From DATARH01 sp050246595 (GTDB taxonomy: Bacteria; Pseudomonadota; Alphaproteobacteria; ATCC43930; CGMCC-115725): a stretch of 64,000 nt of DNA. The notes under the pieces were generated by a model, which saw only the letters and a list, made by a program, of their open reading frames with translations, had not been told where the DNA came from and did not search any database. Below, piece by piece: positions 7,509 through 16,670 of this stretch. Each line of letters starts with the position of its first letter. Position 1 is the first letter of the stretch. The position numbers and the translations under genes were made by a program. The DNA lies in contig JBFWVT010000003.1 in the NCBI GenBank assembly GCA_050246595.1, positions 117,604-181,603 of the forward strand. Reading direction: 5' to 3'.

Positions 7509-9822
7509 CTTCGTCCTCTATAACGGGTAGTAAACTGCATCGGCATCTCGGGTGAGCTCCAGGACGTTGATGTCCGCTCGGGAATTGTTTATCTAGCGGG
7601 ATAGCGCCGATTGCCGCGTTGTTCAGGCAAATAATGCAAGCCCCAAAAGCAGGAAGCCACTCTTTCTTGTCAACGACGCCGCTTTCAAGATACGCGGCGA
7701 GGTTGCCCGCATTGTTGGAGTTAATGATCTCAGTTTGAGCTATAAGCTCTGCCCGATCCTTACTAAAAGCTGGCGACACCGCGATTTCACTTGCGAGCCG
7801 CTTTGCACTCCAGCCTTCCTCGATCCCTTGCGCGATAGTTCTCCGCAGCATATTGCGGGTGTTCTCGCTGATCTGCGTAACCAGCTCAGCCGCGCGCTGC
7901 CGCGCCCAAACGACAGACCGCTCGTTGACTTGGTTCACGATGGCCGGAACCTCGTCACCCTCTGGAACCGGCGGCAGGTCCATCCGCTCCCGCGCCTCAT
8001 TGACGGTTGACTCGTCATCGAAGCCGACCAGCCGCAATGCCTCCGTTACCCCGTCGCGATAGGCGATCTCTAACTCCTCGGCGGTCGGATTTTCCAGCAC
8101 CGACCAGTCCCCGAGAGCAAAGCTCCGCACGATCCGCTCGGCGTGCCCGTCGCCGTCAGCCGCCCGCGCAATCTCCGAAATTCTCGCCCATGCCTGCTCA
8201 GCAACATCTGCCGCGACTATGGTGAAGAAGCTCCGCAGCTTCCTGCTCAATGAGCGCTCGCCCCGCGCGATCAAGGCCTCGTTGCGCACGGCCGCCTGTC
8301 GCAGGCGGCGGGCTTTGGCAAAAGGGGCGGGGGAGTTTTTTCCTACCTCCCTTTCATCGTCCCTATCAGCGCGGTCGCCGTCTTCCTGATCTTCGTCCGC
8401 ATCCTCGATCGCGTCACTGCCCCCCGCACCAGGAACAGGTGCCCCAAAGGGCAGCGCCGGGGCCGGTTCGGGCGGGTTGACGATATCGCGTAGCGGCAGC
8501 GCGCTACCACCGTTCTGCACCGTCAGAACATTACCGTCAGGGACGTTCTCAAATCCGATCTGCGCCCGGAGTTCGTTGCGGGTAATCGCGCCCCTGTCGA
8601 GGTATGTGCTCAGGACCTGCGACTGGATGAGCGGGTCAACGGATTGTTCTTCCTGCCACGCGAATTCGAGGTCGGGCTGTCCCATCCGCTTTTGCAGCAA
8701 ATGGTCGATCAGCCGCTTGACCCACCCCATCAGCGGCGCCAAGCCTTCTTCGAGGGCGACCTCTTGCGCCGTATCCGCAGTCGCGCGGTTCATCTGCTGC
8801 ACAAAGGCGGTCGGCGGCAGCGAGAACGCGAAGCAGACGACGCGGGCCAGCCACTCGTCCTGCTCGTCCTTGATCGGCGGCGTCTTAAACGCGTGATAGC
8901 CGGCGCCGTATGGTCCCCAGATCAGCTTCGAGCGCTCAGTCGGCGTGGCGAGCACACTGTCGAACCAGTCTTGGAAGGTGCGGATTTGGTCAGGGGTCCA
9001 TCCCTGCGGCGCGGTTAGAAGCCCGGCAGGGATGTTTGTTTCCGAGAAGTAATGTAGTTGTTGCGTTTGCCGCCGGAGCGCGACGTTGATGGTGTTTAAT
9101 AGCTGCTCAACCGGGCTGTACCCGTACAAACTGGTCACGCGCGGGTTGCGCGGGTAGTAGATGATCTGATCCTCGGTCAGCGTCTTCCAAGGACGGCCGT
9201 AGACAACTTGTGTGAACGCAGGAAACGGCGGCTTTGGGCGGCGGCCGGTGATATCGATGTTTATATTCAGCAGCGAGCCATCAATGACATCGAACCCGAT
9301 GATCGATCCGCCCCGCGTCCGCCTTACTTCCAGCGCCGGAGCGTCGATGACCAGCGCTTGATGCAATAGCTTGCGCAGCCATATCGCGAAGTTGTTGTCC
9401 GGCTTTTCCTTATCGGCCTCGGGATGCAGGAAAAACTCGGTCATCGCCGCGATGCGGTCATCAACCTGCCGACCGTCCTCCATCCCTTTGCGCGGCCGGA
9501 TTGTCCAGTCGAGCTTCTCAATCTGGTCCTTGCGGGTCTCGATGCAGAGCGCCGTGATGTCGTGGTTTTGCGCTAGCGCGAATAGCTCTTGAAATTTTAT
9601 CGGCTCGTAGGAGCGCGGCGCATAGACGAGGTTGCGGCCTGATTGGAAGGGCCAGACCCGCAGCGGCGAATCCTGATCCGCGACCGGCGGGTAGCCGGGG
9701 CCGAACGATTGGTTGCCCTCGAATACCTCTGCCGCACCGGGCAGATTGGCTATCGGGCTTGGACTGTTGCCGAGAATGTAGCTGATATTCAGCGGGGTAG
9801 CAGGGACTCCGACCGGAGGCAT
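7501..9822 (-). CDS. Portal protein fused to MuF-like domain
   Basis: 773 aa. Residues ~1-420 are a portal protein (KFQELFALAQNHDITALCIE, YGYSPVEQLLNTINVALRRQ, LIWGPYGAGYHAFKTPPIKD), the dodecameric ring through which DNA enters the head. An acidic low-complexity linker follows (~445-490). The last ~280 residues resemble the Mu gpF head-morphogenesis domain, including ELIAQTEIINSNNAGN, FGACIICLNN and the closing HPRCRCSLLPV cysteine motif. MuF is usually a separate gene; here the two are one chain. AACGAAGGA precedes the ATG. Confidence 0.85.
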   Translation of the reverse strand: MPPVGVPATPLNISYILGNSPSPIANLPGAAEVFEGNQSFGPGYPPVADQDSPLRVWPFQSGRNLVYAPRSYEPIKFQELFALAQNHDITALCIETRKDQIEKLDWTIRPRKGMEDGRQVDDRIAAMTEFFLHPEADKEKPDNNFAIWLRKLLHQALVIDAPALEVRRTRGGSIIGFDVIDGSLLNINIDITGRRPKPPFPAFTQVVYGRPWKTLTEDQIIYYPRNPRVTSLYGYSPVEQLLNTINVALRRQTQQLHYFSETNIPAGLLTAPQGWTPDQIRTFQDWFDSVLATPTERSKLIWGPYGAGYHAFKTPPIKDEQDEWLARVVCFAFSLPPTAFVQQMNRATADTAQEVALEEGLAPLMGWVKRLIDHLLQKRMGQPDLEFAWQEEQSVDPLIQSQVLSTYLDRGAITRNELRAQIGFENVPDGNVLTVQNGGSALPLRDIVNPPEPAPALPFGAPVPGAGGSDAIEDADEDQEDGDRADRDDEREVGKNSPAPFAKARRLRQAAVRNEALIARGERSLSRKLRSFFTIVAADVAEQAWARISEIARAADGDGHAERIVRSFALGDWSVLENPTAEELEIAYRDGVTEALRLVGFDDESTVNEARERMDLPPVPEGDEVPAIVNQVNERSVVWARQRAAELVTQISENTRNMLRRTIAQGIEEGWSAKRLASEIAVSPAFSKDRAELIAQTEIINSNNAGNLAAYLESGVVDKKEWLPAFGACIICLNNAAIGAIPLDKQFPSGHQRPGAHPRCRCSLLPVIEDEDD

Positions 9823-9875
9823 TCCTTCGTTCCCCTCCGGCTGCTGGGTTGGTCCTAAAAATTAGAGGCTGTAGG

Positions 9876-11315
9876 TCAGCCGCTTTTCGCCGCCCGCGCC
9901 ATCTCCTGATACAGGAGATAGATCCCTTCGTTCGGCATCTGCTCGACCATGAGATCGGTCAATGCCCAGACAAGCGCGTCGGCGCGATCCGGCGAGTATC
10001 CCGCCCGCGCGCGGTCAAAATCCACGGTCAGTTCGACCAGCTGATCCTCGAGCCGAGGAAACGTCCCGGCGTGCCACACTTTACCGAACGGCGCATCGGG
10101 CCGGGCCTCGTACAAAGCGGACACCGGCTCGGCCCGTCGCCCCTTGCCCCGCGAGGCATGAACCGAGCGATACGGAACATTCGGGTCGATCATCCGTAAG
10201 GTAGCTTCGACCATCTCGCCGCCGTTGTTGACCTCGGCGACAACCCGGTCGGCACCCCACCCTTTGTAAAGCTCGATCGCCTTTTTCGCCCAGCCGACCG
10301 GCGGATATCGGCCGGAGTGATCGGCCAGGACATAGCCGAACCCGTTGGCGTCCTTGCCCGCGACAACGATCCCGGTCTCGTCCGCATCCTCGCCGGATGT
10401 TGCCGCCGGGTCGATCGCGACCACGATCCGCACCATCTCCGGCAGCTTTGTGTTCAGCGGCCAGCGGCGCTGTTCAAGCTGATCCCGGCTCCATAGCGCA
10501 CCGGGGATGTCTTCGAGGATTTCCGCCTCGATCTCTTGCCGGCCGAGGCGGGTGCCCTCCATCGGCTTGATGATCCGGTCGAGGAAGTCCTGCGCCAGAT
10601 TGGCCCGGTTGGCGTAGCTCGACGCGATCGACACCCGACAGAGCGGATCACGCATCAAATCCCGGATGAGCTTAATCGGTCGGGGCGTCGTCGTGATTAT
10701 GCAGCGCGGCTTGCGCCCTAACCGCAGGCCGAACAGCAGCATCTGCCAAACGGTCTCGGCATAGTTCCAAGCGGCCAGCTCGTCGCACCAAGCAACGGCG
10801 TGCTGCGGGCCGCGAAGGCGCTCCGGCGCATCGGCGCTGAATGTGATCGCATGAGCCCCATTCGGCCATGTCAGCCGCCGCTTAGACGGTTCATAGACCG
10901 GATAATCACCGGCGGGCGAGATCGCCTTCAACCCGGCCGGGCCGTCGATCATCACGTCGCGGACATCGGCCACCGTCGGGCCGATCAGCGCGATCGGCGA
11001 GGCGTAATCCTTGGCCTGTCGTATCCACTCGGCCCCGGCCCTGGTCTTCCCGGACCCGCGCCCGGCAACCATCATAAAATATGACCAGTCCCGACCCTCG
11101 GGAGGCCGCTGGCTTGGCCGGGACCAGAAACCCCAATCGTATTCGAGTTCCGCCGCTTCCTTAGTGGACAGATTGCGGAGGATCTTCGCCCTCTCCTTCG
11201 GCGGCAGCCGCGCCATTCGCTCGGCCATTGAGATGTCCGACTCGATCGGCCATCGCGTCAAGTTGGTCGGCAATCCGCCGTCTGGCATCGCCCGTAACCT
11301 CGATAGGTCCGCCAT
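9876..11315 (-). CDS. terL: Terminase large subunit
   Basis: 479 aa. The ATPase domain shows Walker A AGRGSGKTRAG (about residue 84), Walker B-like VAWCDELAAW and the coupling motif ITTTPRP. The C-terminal nuclease domain shows VAIDPAATSGEDADETG and the later DRADALVWAL acidic motif. It powers DNA packaging and cuts the concatemer. The ATG at 11315 overlaps the small-subunit gene by 155 bases; an internal ATG at 11228 would shorten the overlap to 68 bases and is equally possible. Confidence 0.92.
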   Translation of the reverse strand: MADLSRLRAMPDGGLPTNLTRWPIESDISMAERMARLPPKERAKILRNLSTKEAAELEYDWGFWSRPSQRPPEGRDWSYFMMVAGRGSGKTRAGAEWIRQAKDYASPIALIGPTVADVRDVMIDGPAGLKAISPAGDYPVYEPSKRRLTWPNGAHAITFSADAPERLRGPQHAVAWCDELAAWNYAETVWQMLLFGLRLGRKPRCIITTTPRPIKLIRDLMRDPLCRVSIASSYANRANLAQDFLDRIIKPMEGTRLGRQEIEAEILEDIPGALWSRDQLEQRRWPLNTKLPEMVRIVVAIDPAATSGEDADETGIVVAGKDANGFGYVLADHSGRYPPVGWAKKAIELYKGWGADRVVAEVNNGGEMVEATLRMIDPNVPYRSVHASRGKGRRAEPVSALYEARPDAPFGKVWHAGTFPRLEDQLVELTVDFDRARAGYSPDRADALVWALTDLMVEQMPNEGIYLLYQEMARAAKSG

Positions 11316-11700
11316 TCACCCCCGTCATTTCCGACCGGGTGCTATAGCCGCGGTCCTTGCCCTTGGTCATCAAGTACTTCATCGCGAGGTTGCCATCCCC
11401 GGCGACGATCGCCTTGATGACCGCCGCCTCGGCGAGGTCCTTCGCTTCCTCGAGGACTTCCTCGACGACCTTTTGCAACGCCGGGCGCTGGCGGACGTGG
11501 TAGGTGATCAACTGTCGACTGCACGGCCGCCCGGTCGCCTGCTGCAACGCGCGGGCGGCGCCAAGAAAATTCCCGAACTGCGATCGGATCGCCCTCTCAA
11601 TCTCCTCGGGCGTAAACCGAACGCGGCTTTTCCTGATTCGCTTGCCGTTGGCATTGCGGTGCAGATCGCTATCGCCCGGCACGCTCTGATCGTCGTCCAC
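11161..11700 (-). CDS. Probable terminase small subunit
   Basis: 179 aa from GTG 11700, with AAGGGG upstream. The N-terminal part has a helix-turn-helix-like segment (TPEEIERAIRSQFGNFLGAA then GRPCSRQLITYHVRQRPALQ), followed by a helical region and GYSTRSEMTGVNGGPIEVTG, a motif common next to large terminases. It would bind the packaging start site. Called by position and motif. Confidence 0.7.
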   Translation of the reverse strand: MDDDQSVPGDSDLHRNANGKRIRKSRVRFTPEEIERAIRSQFGNFLGAARALQQATGRPCSRQLITYHVRQRPALQKVVEEVLEEAKDLAEAAVIKAIVAGDGNLAMKYLMTKGKDRGYSTRSEMTGVNGGPIEVTGDARRRIADQLDAMADRVGHLNGRANGAAAAEGEGEDPPQSVH

Positions 11701-11722
11701 GACTACAACCCCTTAGCGTGTG

Positions 11723-12427
11723 TTAGACTACAGCCGGCCCGGTCACGTTCCAAAAGACGACACAGCCGGCCCCTCGCTTGGATCGGCAGATTTCCCAGGC
11801 CTTGGCGTCGTAATGCGGGTCGGCGGGAAACGGCACCACGCAACGCGCGGCCTGCCCGAACGCAAGCGGGTGAACATGGATCGTCGCGCCAGCAACATCT
11901 TCCGAGGCCAGCTTCCGACCGACCTGAACCGCGTGACGCTTGGCCCCAGGCCAAGCCGCAGCCAATGCTCGGGCGAGAACCCCGGAGCCGGACGCGCACC
12001 AGACCTCGTTGGGATTGATCCCTGTCGCCTGGGCCGCTTCTGCAATCACGGCAATCGCCTCGGGCATATCGACGCCGAACGGCGCGCGCTTTGCGCCGGT
12101 AGCGCGGCAATACGCGTCGGCCCGCGCCTGGACGACGCTCAGATATCCCGGCGTCACCTGATAGACCTTTGCCCCGAGCGCCTTTGCCATCAATGATCGC
12201 GGGTGCGGGTCTCGCCGCTTGGCGACAAATAGCGTCGCCCGCTTGCCGAGGTTGGCCGCTACCGTCGCCAGTGCAGTTTGCGCGCCGCCTTCTGCCGGGG
12301 TCGCATAAACAATCTCATCTGCGTCTTCGAACAGAACCGGCAGAAACCGCGCCTTTGTGCCGCCGGGAAACAAATCATCGCGAACAACCTGAATTCCGTC
12401 ATGCTCAACCACAACCGGGCAGGTCAA
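11723..12427 (-). CDS. PLP-dependent enzyme, fold type II-like
   Basis: 234 aa, shortened relative to cellular fold-type II enzymes (~300-400 aa). The expected Schiff-base lysine lies in LFPGGTKARFLP, similar to GGNKxRKLE of ACC deaminase / D-cysteine desulfhydrase. AEGGAQTALATVAANLGKRA matches the substrate loop and CASGSGVLARALAAAWP the glycine-rich phosphate site. The start is TTG 12427 (TTGA overlap with the methyltransferase) or a nearby GTG. Phage copies next to ParB-methyltransferases are known to me; substrate unknown. A role in amino-acid-type DNA modification is inference. Confidence 0.7.
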   Translation of the reverse strand: MTCPVVVEHDGIQVVRDDLFPGGTKARFLPVLFEDADEIVYATPAEGGAQTALATVAANLGKRATLFVAKRRDPHPRSLMAKALGAKVYQVTPGYLSVVQARADAYCRATGAKRAPFGVDMPEAIAVIAEAAQATGINPNEVWCASGSGVLARALAAAWPGAKRHAVQVGRKLASEDVAGATIHVHPLAFGQAARCVVPFPADPHYDAKAWEICRSKRGAGCVVFWNVTGPAVV

Positions 12428-14034
12428 AGCAACTCCCCGAATTCGGTATCCGTCGTCTCCGTGTCGCCGTCAGTCGAAAGATCGCCGAAATCTACCGTGC
12501 CGATCGCCTGGGTCGCGCGGCGCGGATCGCCTTTTGCAAAGACCAAGCAGTTCTGGTGGGTTTTACCAAATTTTCTAGCGCTTTCGAATTGCTTCCGAAT
12601 CCGGATCGGGAGTGACCCTACGGCCGTTACAAGAACTGCCTCGTTGTACAGCCGCAGCCCGGCGCGCTCGAATGCTTCGATCGTGTGCCACGGGAACCCG
12701 TAGTAAAACCCCTTCTTGTCTCGAACATCGCCCACGACAAAAAACGCGAACCTATCTTCTTTCAACTTCGCGCATGCCGCCGCAATAATCTCGCCGTAGA
12801 CCCGAAGGAAATCGGGGTAAGCCATCGTCGACAGGTCGCGCGGATCGTCGCTGTACTCCTCAAGATCAGCATAAGGCGGGCATGAGAAAATTAGGTCCGC
12901 CTCAACGTCCAGATCAGGGATGACTACCGCGCTGTCCCCGATATGCCAGACGGGCATCGGGTCGCAGCAAATCTCGTCCGCCTGCTCCCGGTTCGCCGCA
13001 ACCTGTTCCGGCCGCAACTCGACGCCGACATAGCGCCGGCCGAGCTTTGAGGCCACGATACCGCGCACCGAGCCGCCGGCGAAGGGATCAAGCACAAGCC
13101 CGCCGGGCGGGCAAAACCAGCGGTAGGCAAGTTCGCACAGGACAGGATCAAAGATCGAAGTGCCTGCCGCCATATTCTCCGTGCCCGTGCCCGTGGCCCA
13201 GGCCGGCTTAGGCGGCGCATTGTTCAGATTGCTCCGGCGATCCGCCGCTTGGCGATCACCCCCCCCCGACGACATGCTCGCCCCGCATGAGGTCCTGCCC
13301 GAAGGTGCGGGCGTTCTTACCCAACGGCCCGGCCCCTTCCGTCGCCGCGCGCGCGGCTTTTCCCGTAGTCAGCCGCCGGCATCATCGACCCGCCTGGGAT
13401 TGCCGTACCCCCCGGTTGGCGATCCAGAGGCATCGGTGCCCCCTATCGGAGCACCGCGCCCAAGCTCTGACTTGATACCGAGCGCTAGCCATGCGGCCTT
13501 GCGGTTCTGCCACCAACCTTCCCGCGCATTGAGCACCGAAAACGGTGGCACCCCGAACTTTGCGGCCAAGCTGCCCGATCCGCCCGCTGGTTTATCGCCT
13601 TGGGTCGGAAAAGAAAGAGCCGCGATCTCCTGCTCGCTAAACCCGGTCAGTGCTAGGTCGAAATCCATGCCGGCCAGATCGGACAACTCGATCTGCAAGA
13701 TCGCCTCATCCCATCCGCCGTTCAGCGTCAGCTTGTTATCGGCGAGAACATAGGCCCGCTTCTGCGCCTCGGTCCAACCCTCGGCGACCATTACGGGGAC
13801 TTCCGCGAACCCGAGCTTCTTAGCCGCCAAGACACGGCCGTGGCCCGCGATGATGCCGCCGACTTCGTCGATAAGGACTGGCGAAGTCCACCCCCATTCT
13901 GTCATGCTGGCGGCGATTTGTGCGATCTGGGCCTCGGAATGGGTTCTGGCATTTCTCGCCGCCGGGACGAGCGCATCAACAGCGCGCCGCTCAACCCGGT
14001 CGGCCGGCCACTTCGGCAATGCGGCCTCCTCCAT
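12424..14034 (-). pseudogene. ParB-DNA methyltransferase fusion, frameshifted
   Basis: Residues from ATG 14034 form a ParB N-terminal domain (NARTHSEAQIAQIAASMTEW, DEVGGIIAGHGRVLAAKKLG, LADNKLTLNGGWD). The 3' half is a beta-class amino-methyltransferase (motif IV SCPPYADLEEYSDDP; motif I LDPFAGGSVRGIVASKLGRR). Between them (13256-13440) the homologous frame is lost. Frame 0 stops at TGA 13371-13369. Frame +1 reads PGGSMMPAADYGKSRARGDG. Frame +2 reads NARTFGQDLMRGEHVVGGG. Frame 0 resumes after a run of ten G at 13258-13267. Three single-base gains would explain it. It may be decayed, a sequencing artefact, or expressed as two proteins (12424-13275 and 13369-14034). Confidence 0.75.
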
Positions 14035-14047
14035 GCCTAGATGCAAT

Positions 14048-14065
14048 CTGTTAGGCGCCTAACAG
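14048..14065. repeat. 18-bp perfect palindrome, copy 1
   Basis: CTGTTAGGCGCCTAACAG, perfectly self-complementary. It shares the 14-bp core GTTAGGCGCCTAAC with copies at 22347-22364 and 27617-27634. It lies just upstream of the ParB-methyltransferase start and downstream of the 14089 gene. Confidence 0.9.
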
Positions 14066-14088
14066 CGAGCGACCCGCCGTTCAGGCGC

Positions 14089-14532
14089 TCAGGCCGACCC
14101 CTCAAAGCGGGGATGCAGCCGCCCCTCTGCGGTGTCTGCCATACCGCTCGCCTGCTGCGCTGCGGCCCGGTAGACCTCTTGCAGCCGCGCACGGCCGAAG
14201 GAGCAGACGCCGTCGTGCGAGACGCATATTTCGAGGATACCGGCGTCTTGCTGCTCCGCCGTTAAGGAACAGCCCTCGACGATCCGGGGCTTGGCCGGGT
14301 TGCTGAAATCGACCGTCGTCAGCGACACGCGCGCGCCGAGGAAACGGCCCCCTATCTCAATGACAAGATGGGCTTTCCCGTAGTCGCTTTCGTTGCGGTA
14401 GACCACAAAGCCTTGTTCGATCAGCCAGGAGCAGGCGATCAGCTTGGCCCAAGCGCCGCGCGCGCGATCGGTTTTGGCTCCCACGGTTTTGCCAATAACT
14501 CGCCGGTCATCGGCCAGCTTGTGTCTCGCCAA
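14089..14532 (-). CDS. Degenerate PD-(D/E)XK-like protein
   Basis: 147 aa. AWAKLIACSWLIEQGFVVYR followed by AHLVIEIGGRFLGARVSLTT resembles the PD-(D/E)XK fold seen in intron-associated and HJR-like nucleases (usual form xxDLVVDxGGRxLRVQVKT). The first catalytic Asp is His here and the (D/E)XK lysine is absent, so it is probably inactive or not a nuclease. First gene of the leftward packaging operon. The start is probably TTG 14532; no ATG is available upstream. Fold assignment is weak. Confidence 0.45.
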   Translation of the reverse strand: MARHKLADDRRVIGKTVGAKTDRARGAWAKLIACSWLIEQGFVVYRNESDYGKAHLVIEIGGRFLGARVSLTTVDFSNPAKPRIVEGCSLTAEQQDAGILEICVSHDGVCSFGRARLQEVYRAAAQQASGMADTAEGRLHPRFEGSA

Positions 14533-14844
14533 CGCTGAAGCTCTCTACCGAGATATAAGGGATCATCCGAACACAGTTCGGGACTGTGAAATGCAGTCAC
14601 ATCCGCAAAAATCGCCCTGTCAACACTTTTTTTCGAGGCCAATGGATCAGCGGGATCGCGCGCGTTGCCCGGCTGGCGCGGCGGGGCCGATCGGCGGGCC
14701 GTTTCGCCGTATCGCGGGGCTGGCCGCTGCCGCGCGCGTCCGGTCCCACCGCTGGCTCTCCGAAAAATGCCCCCTCGGATATTTTTCTATTGCTCGCTCG
14801 GCCACTGGCCGATACAATGGACATATAGAGATGGGAACAACGCT
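14533..14844. other. Divergent promoter region, no gene
   Basis: No convincing coding sequence. It holds a leftward TTGACA (14623-14618) with a weak -10 about 17 bp away, a perfect inverted repeat CACAGT-TCGGG-ACTGTG (14572-14588), and the rightward promoter at 14790-14818. It separates the packaging operon from the accessory operon. Confidence 0.6.
14790..14818 (+). promoter_or_regulatory. Sigma70-like promoter with internal palindrome
   Basis: TTGCTC (14790-14795), 17-bp spacer, TACAAT (14813-14818), 27 bases before the ATG at 14845. The spacer carries TCGGCC-ACT-GGCCGA, a perfect inverted repeat that could be an operator. AGAGATGGGAA lies upstream of the start. Confidence 0.55.
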
Positions 14845-15705
14845 ATGACTCATGCCAACGCTCTCGACATCGACTGGGCCGCTCTGGAAACGCACGTAAC
14901 GCCAGATGGCGAATTCTGCCCTCCTATAGCAAAGCAGACGAGCAAATTCGCCAAGACCCAGCATTTCCCCTGCGAGAGGTGCGGCGGCACTGGAATGTAC
15001 CGTGGCGTCCGCCGGCACCAGGAAAAAGAACAATGCTTTGCTTGCGGCGGCAAAGGGTACTTTCTAACGTCCCCACACGAACGATCAGCCAAGCGGAAGC
15101 AGGTGGCCGACCGGAAAGCTCGCAAGCTGCAGGAGGCGCGCGCCGCCTTTGACGAGCAGAATCCAGGGATCGCCGCCTTTCTCGGGGACGCCGCCAGATG
15201 GTCGAGCTTCGCGGTCGAATTGCTCGACAAGCTGAATCAGCATGGAAGCCTGACGGAGGCCCAGGTAGCTGCGGTGCGCAGCATGCAGGCCAAGATTGCT
15301 GCTAAGCGGGCCGAGCGCGAGGTCGAGCGCAAAACGGCTTCCTGCGAGGTCGATTTGACTTCGATCCGCGCAATGTTCGAGAGGGCAGTGGAGAGCGGCT
15401 ATCAGCGACCCATTTACCGCGCCGCTGGGCTCGAGATCAGCCGGGCACCGGATCACGGCCGCAACCCCGGAGCATTGTATATCAAAGATGCCGAGACCGA
15501 TGAGTACCTCGGCAAAATTCTTGGCACCGTCTACAGCGGCAAGCCGGCCCCAGGCCTCGAGGAAATAGCGGCCGACCCGCGCGGCGCAGCAATCCGCTAC
15601 GGGCAGCGGACCGGAAAGTGCTCTTGTTGCGGTCGAATGCTGACGGCAGAGGGATCAATAGAGGCGGGGATCGGTCCAATCTGCGCGGGGAAGTGGGGTC
15701 TTTGA
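14845..15705 (+). CDS. Zinc-finger protein with DUF6011-like C-terminus
   Basis: 286 aa from ATG 14845, placed by the promoter just upstream. DnaJ-type CxxCxGxG motifs are present (FPCERCGGTGMYRG and CFACGGKGYF, residues ~47-75), followed by a basic coiled-coil stretch (~80-190). The C-terminal CSCCGRMLT ... GIGPICAGKWG matches the DUF6011 zinc domain common in phage genes. Probably a zinc-binding nucleic-acid-associated protein; exact function unknown. First gene of the rightward accessory operon. Confidence 0.7.
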   Translation: MTHANALDIDWAALETHVTPDGEFCPPIAKQTSKFAKTQHFPCERCGGTGMYRGVRRHQEKEQCFACGGKGYFLTSPHERSAKRKQVADRKARKLQEARAAFDEQNPGIAAFLGDAARWSSFAVELLDKLNQHGSLTEAQVAAVRSMQAKIAAKRAEREVERKTASCEVDLTSIRAMFERAVESGYQRPIYRAAGLEISRAPDHGRNPGALYIKDAETDEYLGKILGTVYSGKPAPGLEEIAADPRGAAIRYGQRTGKCSCCGRMLTAEGSIEAGIGPICAGKWGL

Positions 15706-15947
15706 TGACCCCTGAGACCCTCCGCCGGATCGGCGAGATACTCTGGGGCGAACGTTGGTTCACGGCGCTTGCCACCGCCCTGGGCGTCTCGCAGCGTACC
15801 GTGCGGCGCTGGGCCTCCGGCACGTATCCGGTGCCGCACGAATGGCACGCCCCGATCCTACGGCTCGTCGCCGAGGGCATAGAGCGGATCGACGAGCAGC
15901 GCGCCGAACTGGCCGAACTGTACCGCGCGCTCTCAGGCGAGCGCTGA
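15705..15947 (+). CDS. Small HTH protein (paralogue of 18089 gene)
   Basis: 80 aa. ATG overlaps the upstream stop (TGATG), so it is coupled. LATALGVSQRTVRRWASGTY is a helix-turn-helix core. It resembles the protein at 18089-18307 (MTPxxLRRxGE start, same HTH plus GT-P-P motif, same LYR ending), so the two are paralogues within one phage. Probably a DNA-binding regulator. Confidence 0.65.
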   Translation: MTPETLRRIGEILWGERWFTALATALGVSQRTVRRWASGTYPVPHEWHAPILRLVAEGIERIDEQRAELAELYRALSGER

Positions 15948-15979
15948 GCGGCTGAGACCCCCTTCCACGGAGGTAGCAA

Positions 15980-16423
15980 ATGACCGACCACATATCCTTA
16001 CCCGCCGTGATCGTCCTGTCGCCCGAGGTCGCGGAGAAGATATCGGCGATCCTCGCGGAGCATGTCGGCGGGCATGTGACCCTCATGCCGCCCGCGCTGG
16101 CGCTGCCCGACCGTGAGTTGGCTGCGGTCCTGGCCGGGCTACGGCTGCTGCAGTGCGGGTATGTGGCATCCGGAGATCCCGACGATCAGGCGGGCATTGA
16201 ACTGATCGCCTCGAATAATGGAGCACTCGTACCGCTAGACGACGACGAGATCGACGCCCTCTGCGAGCGGCTTAACAGCGGCGGGATGGTCACGAGCATC
16301 ACTGACGAACTGGCAACAGCGTTGCGGGATCTGCTGAACGTCATCCAGACCGACAATCTGATCCCCGAGAGCATCAGCTATATGCGGCAAGCCCGCGCGG
16401 CTTTAGCGAAGGCCGGAGGTTGA
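15980..16423 (+). CDS. Hypothetical phage protein
   Basis: 147 aa. ACGGAGGTAG is the ribosome site before ATG 15980. The sequence is mostly acidic and helical (DDEIDALCERL; ELATALRDLLNVIQTDNLIP). No family recognised. It lies in the closely spaced rightward operon. Confidence 0.55.
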   Translation: MTDHISLPAVIVLSPEVAEKISAILAEHVGGHVTLMPPALALPDRELAAVLAGLRLLQCGYVASGDPDDQAGIELIASNNGALVPLDDDEIDALCERLNSGGMVTSITDELATALRDLLNVIQTDNLIPESISYMRQARAALAKAGG

Positions 16424-16427
16424 TGCC

Positions 16428-16670
16428 ATGATGGAAGCATGGTTCATCTTGTTTTTCCTCGCGCAACAACCCGATGCGGCTATCGGAAATGCGTCTGATG
16501 TGTGGAGTGCGCAGCGGTCTTACCCTTCGCAAGAGGCCTGCCTTCGTGACCTTCCAGAGATGATCGGCCAGAAGATCGCGGCGCAAACGCGCCGGGTTCC
16601 CGAGATCAGTAAATACACCATGGGGGCAGTCTGCGTCCAAGGCATCGCCTTCAAGAGGGAGGCGCCATGA
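16428..16670 (+). CDS. Small hypothetical protein, possible signal anchor
   Basis: 80 aa. The first ~14 residues (MMEAWFILFFLAQQ) are hydrophobic and could be a signal peptide or membrane anchor. Two later cysteines could form a disulfide. The stop overlaps the start of the nuclease gene at 16667 (ATGA). Function unknown. Confidence 0.5.
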   Translation: MMEAWFILFFLAQQPDAAIGNASDVWSAQRSYPSQEACLRDLPEMIGQKIAAQTRRVPEISKYTMGAVCVQGIAFKREAP

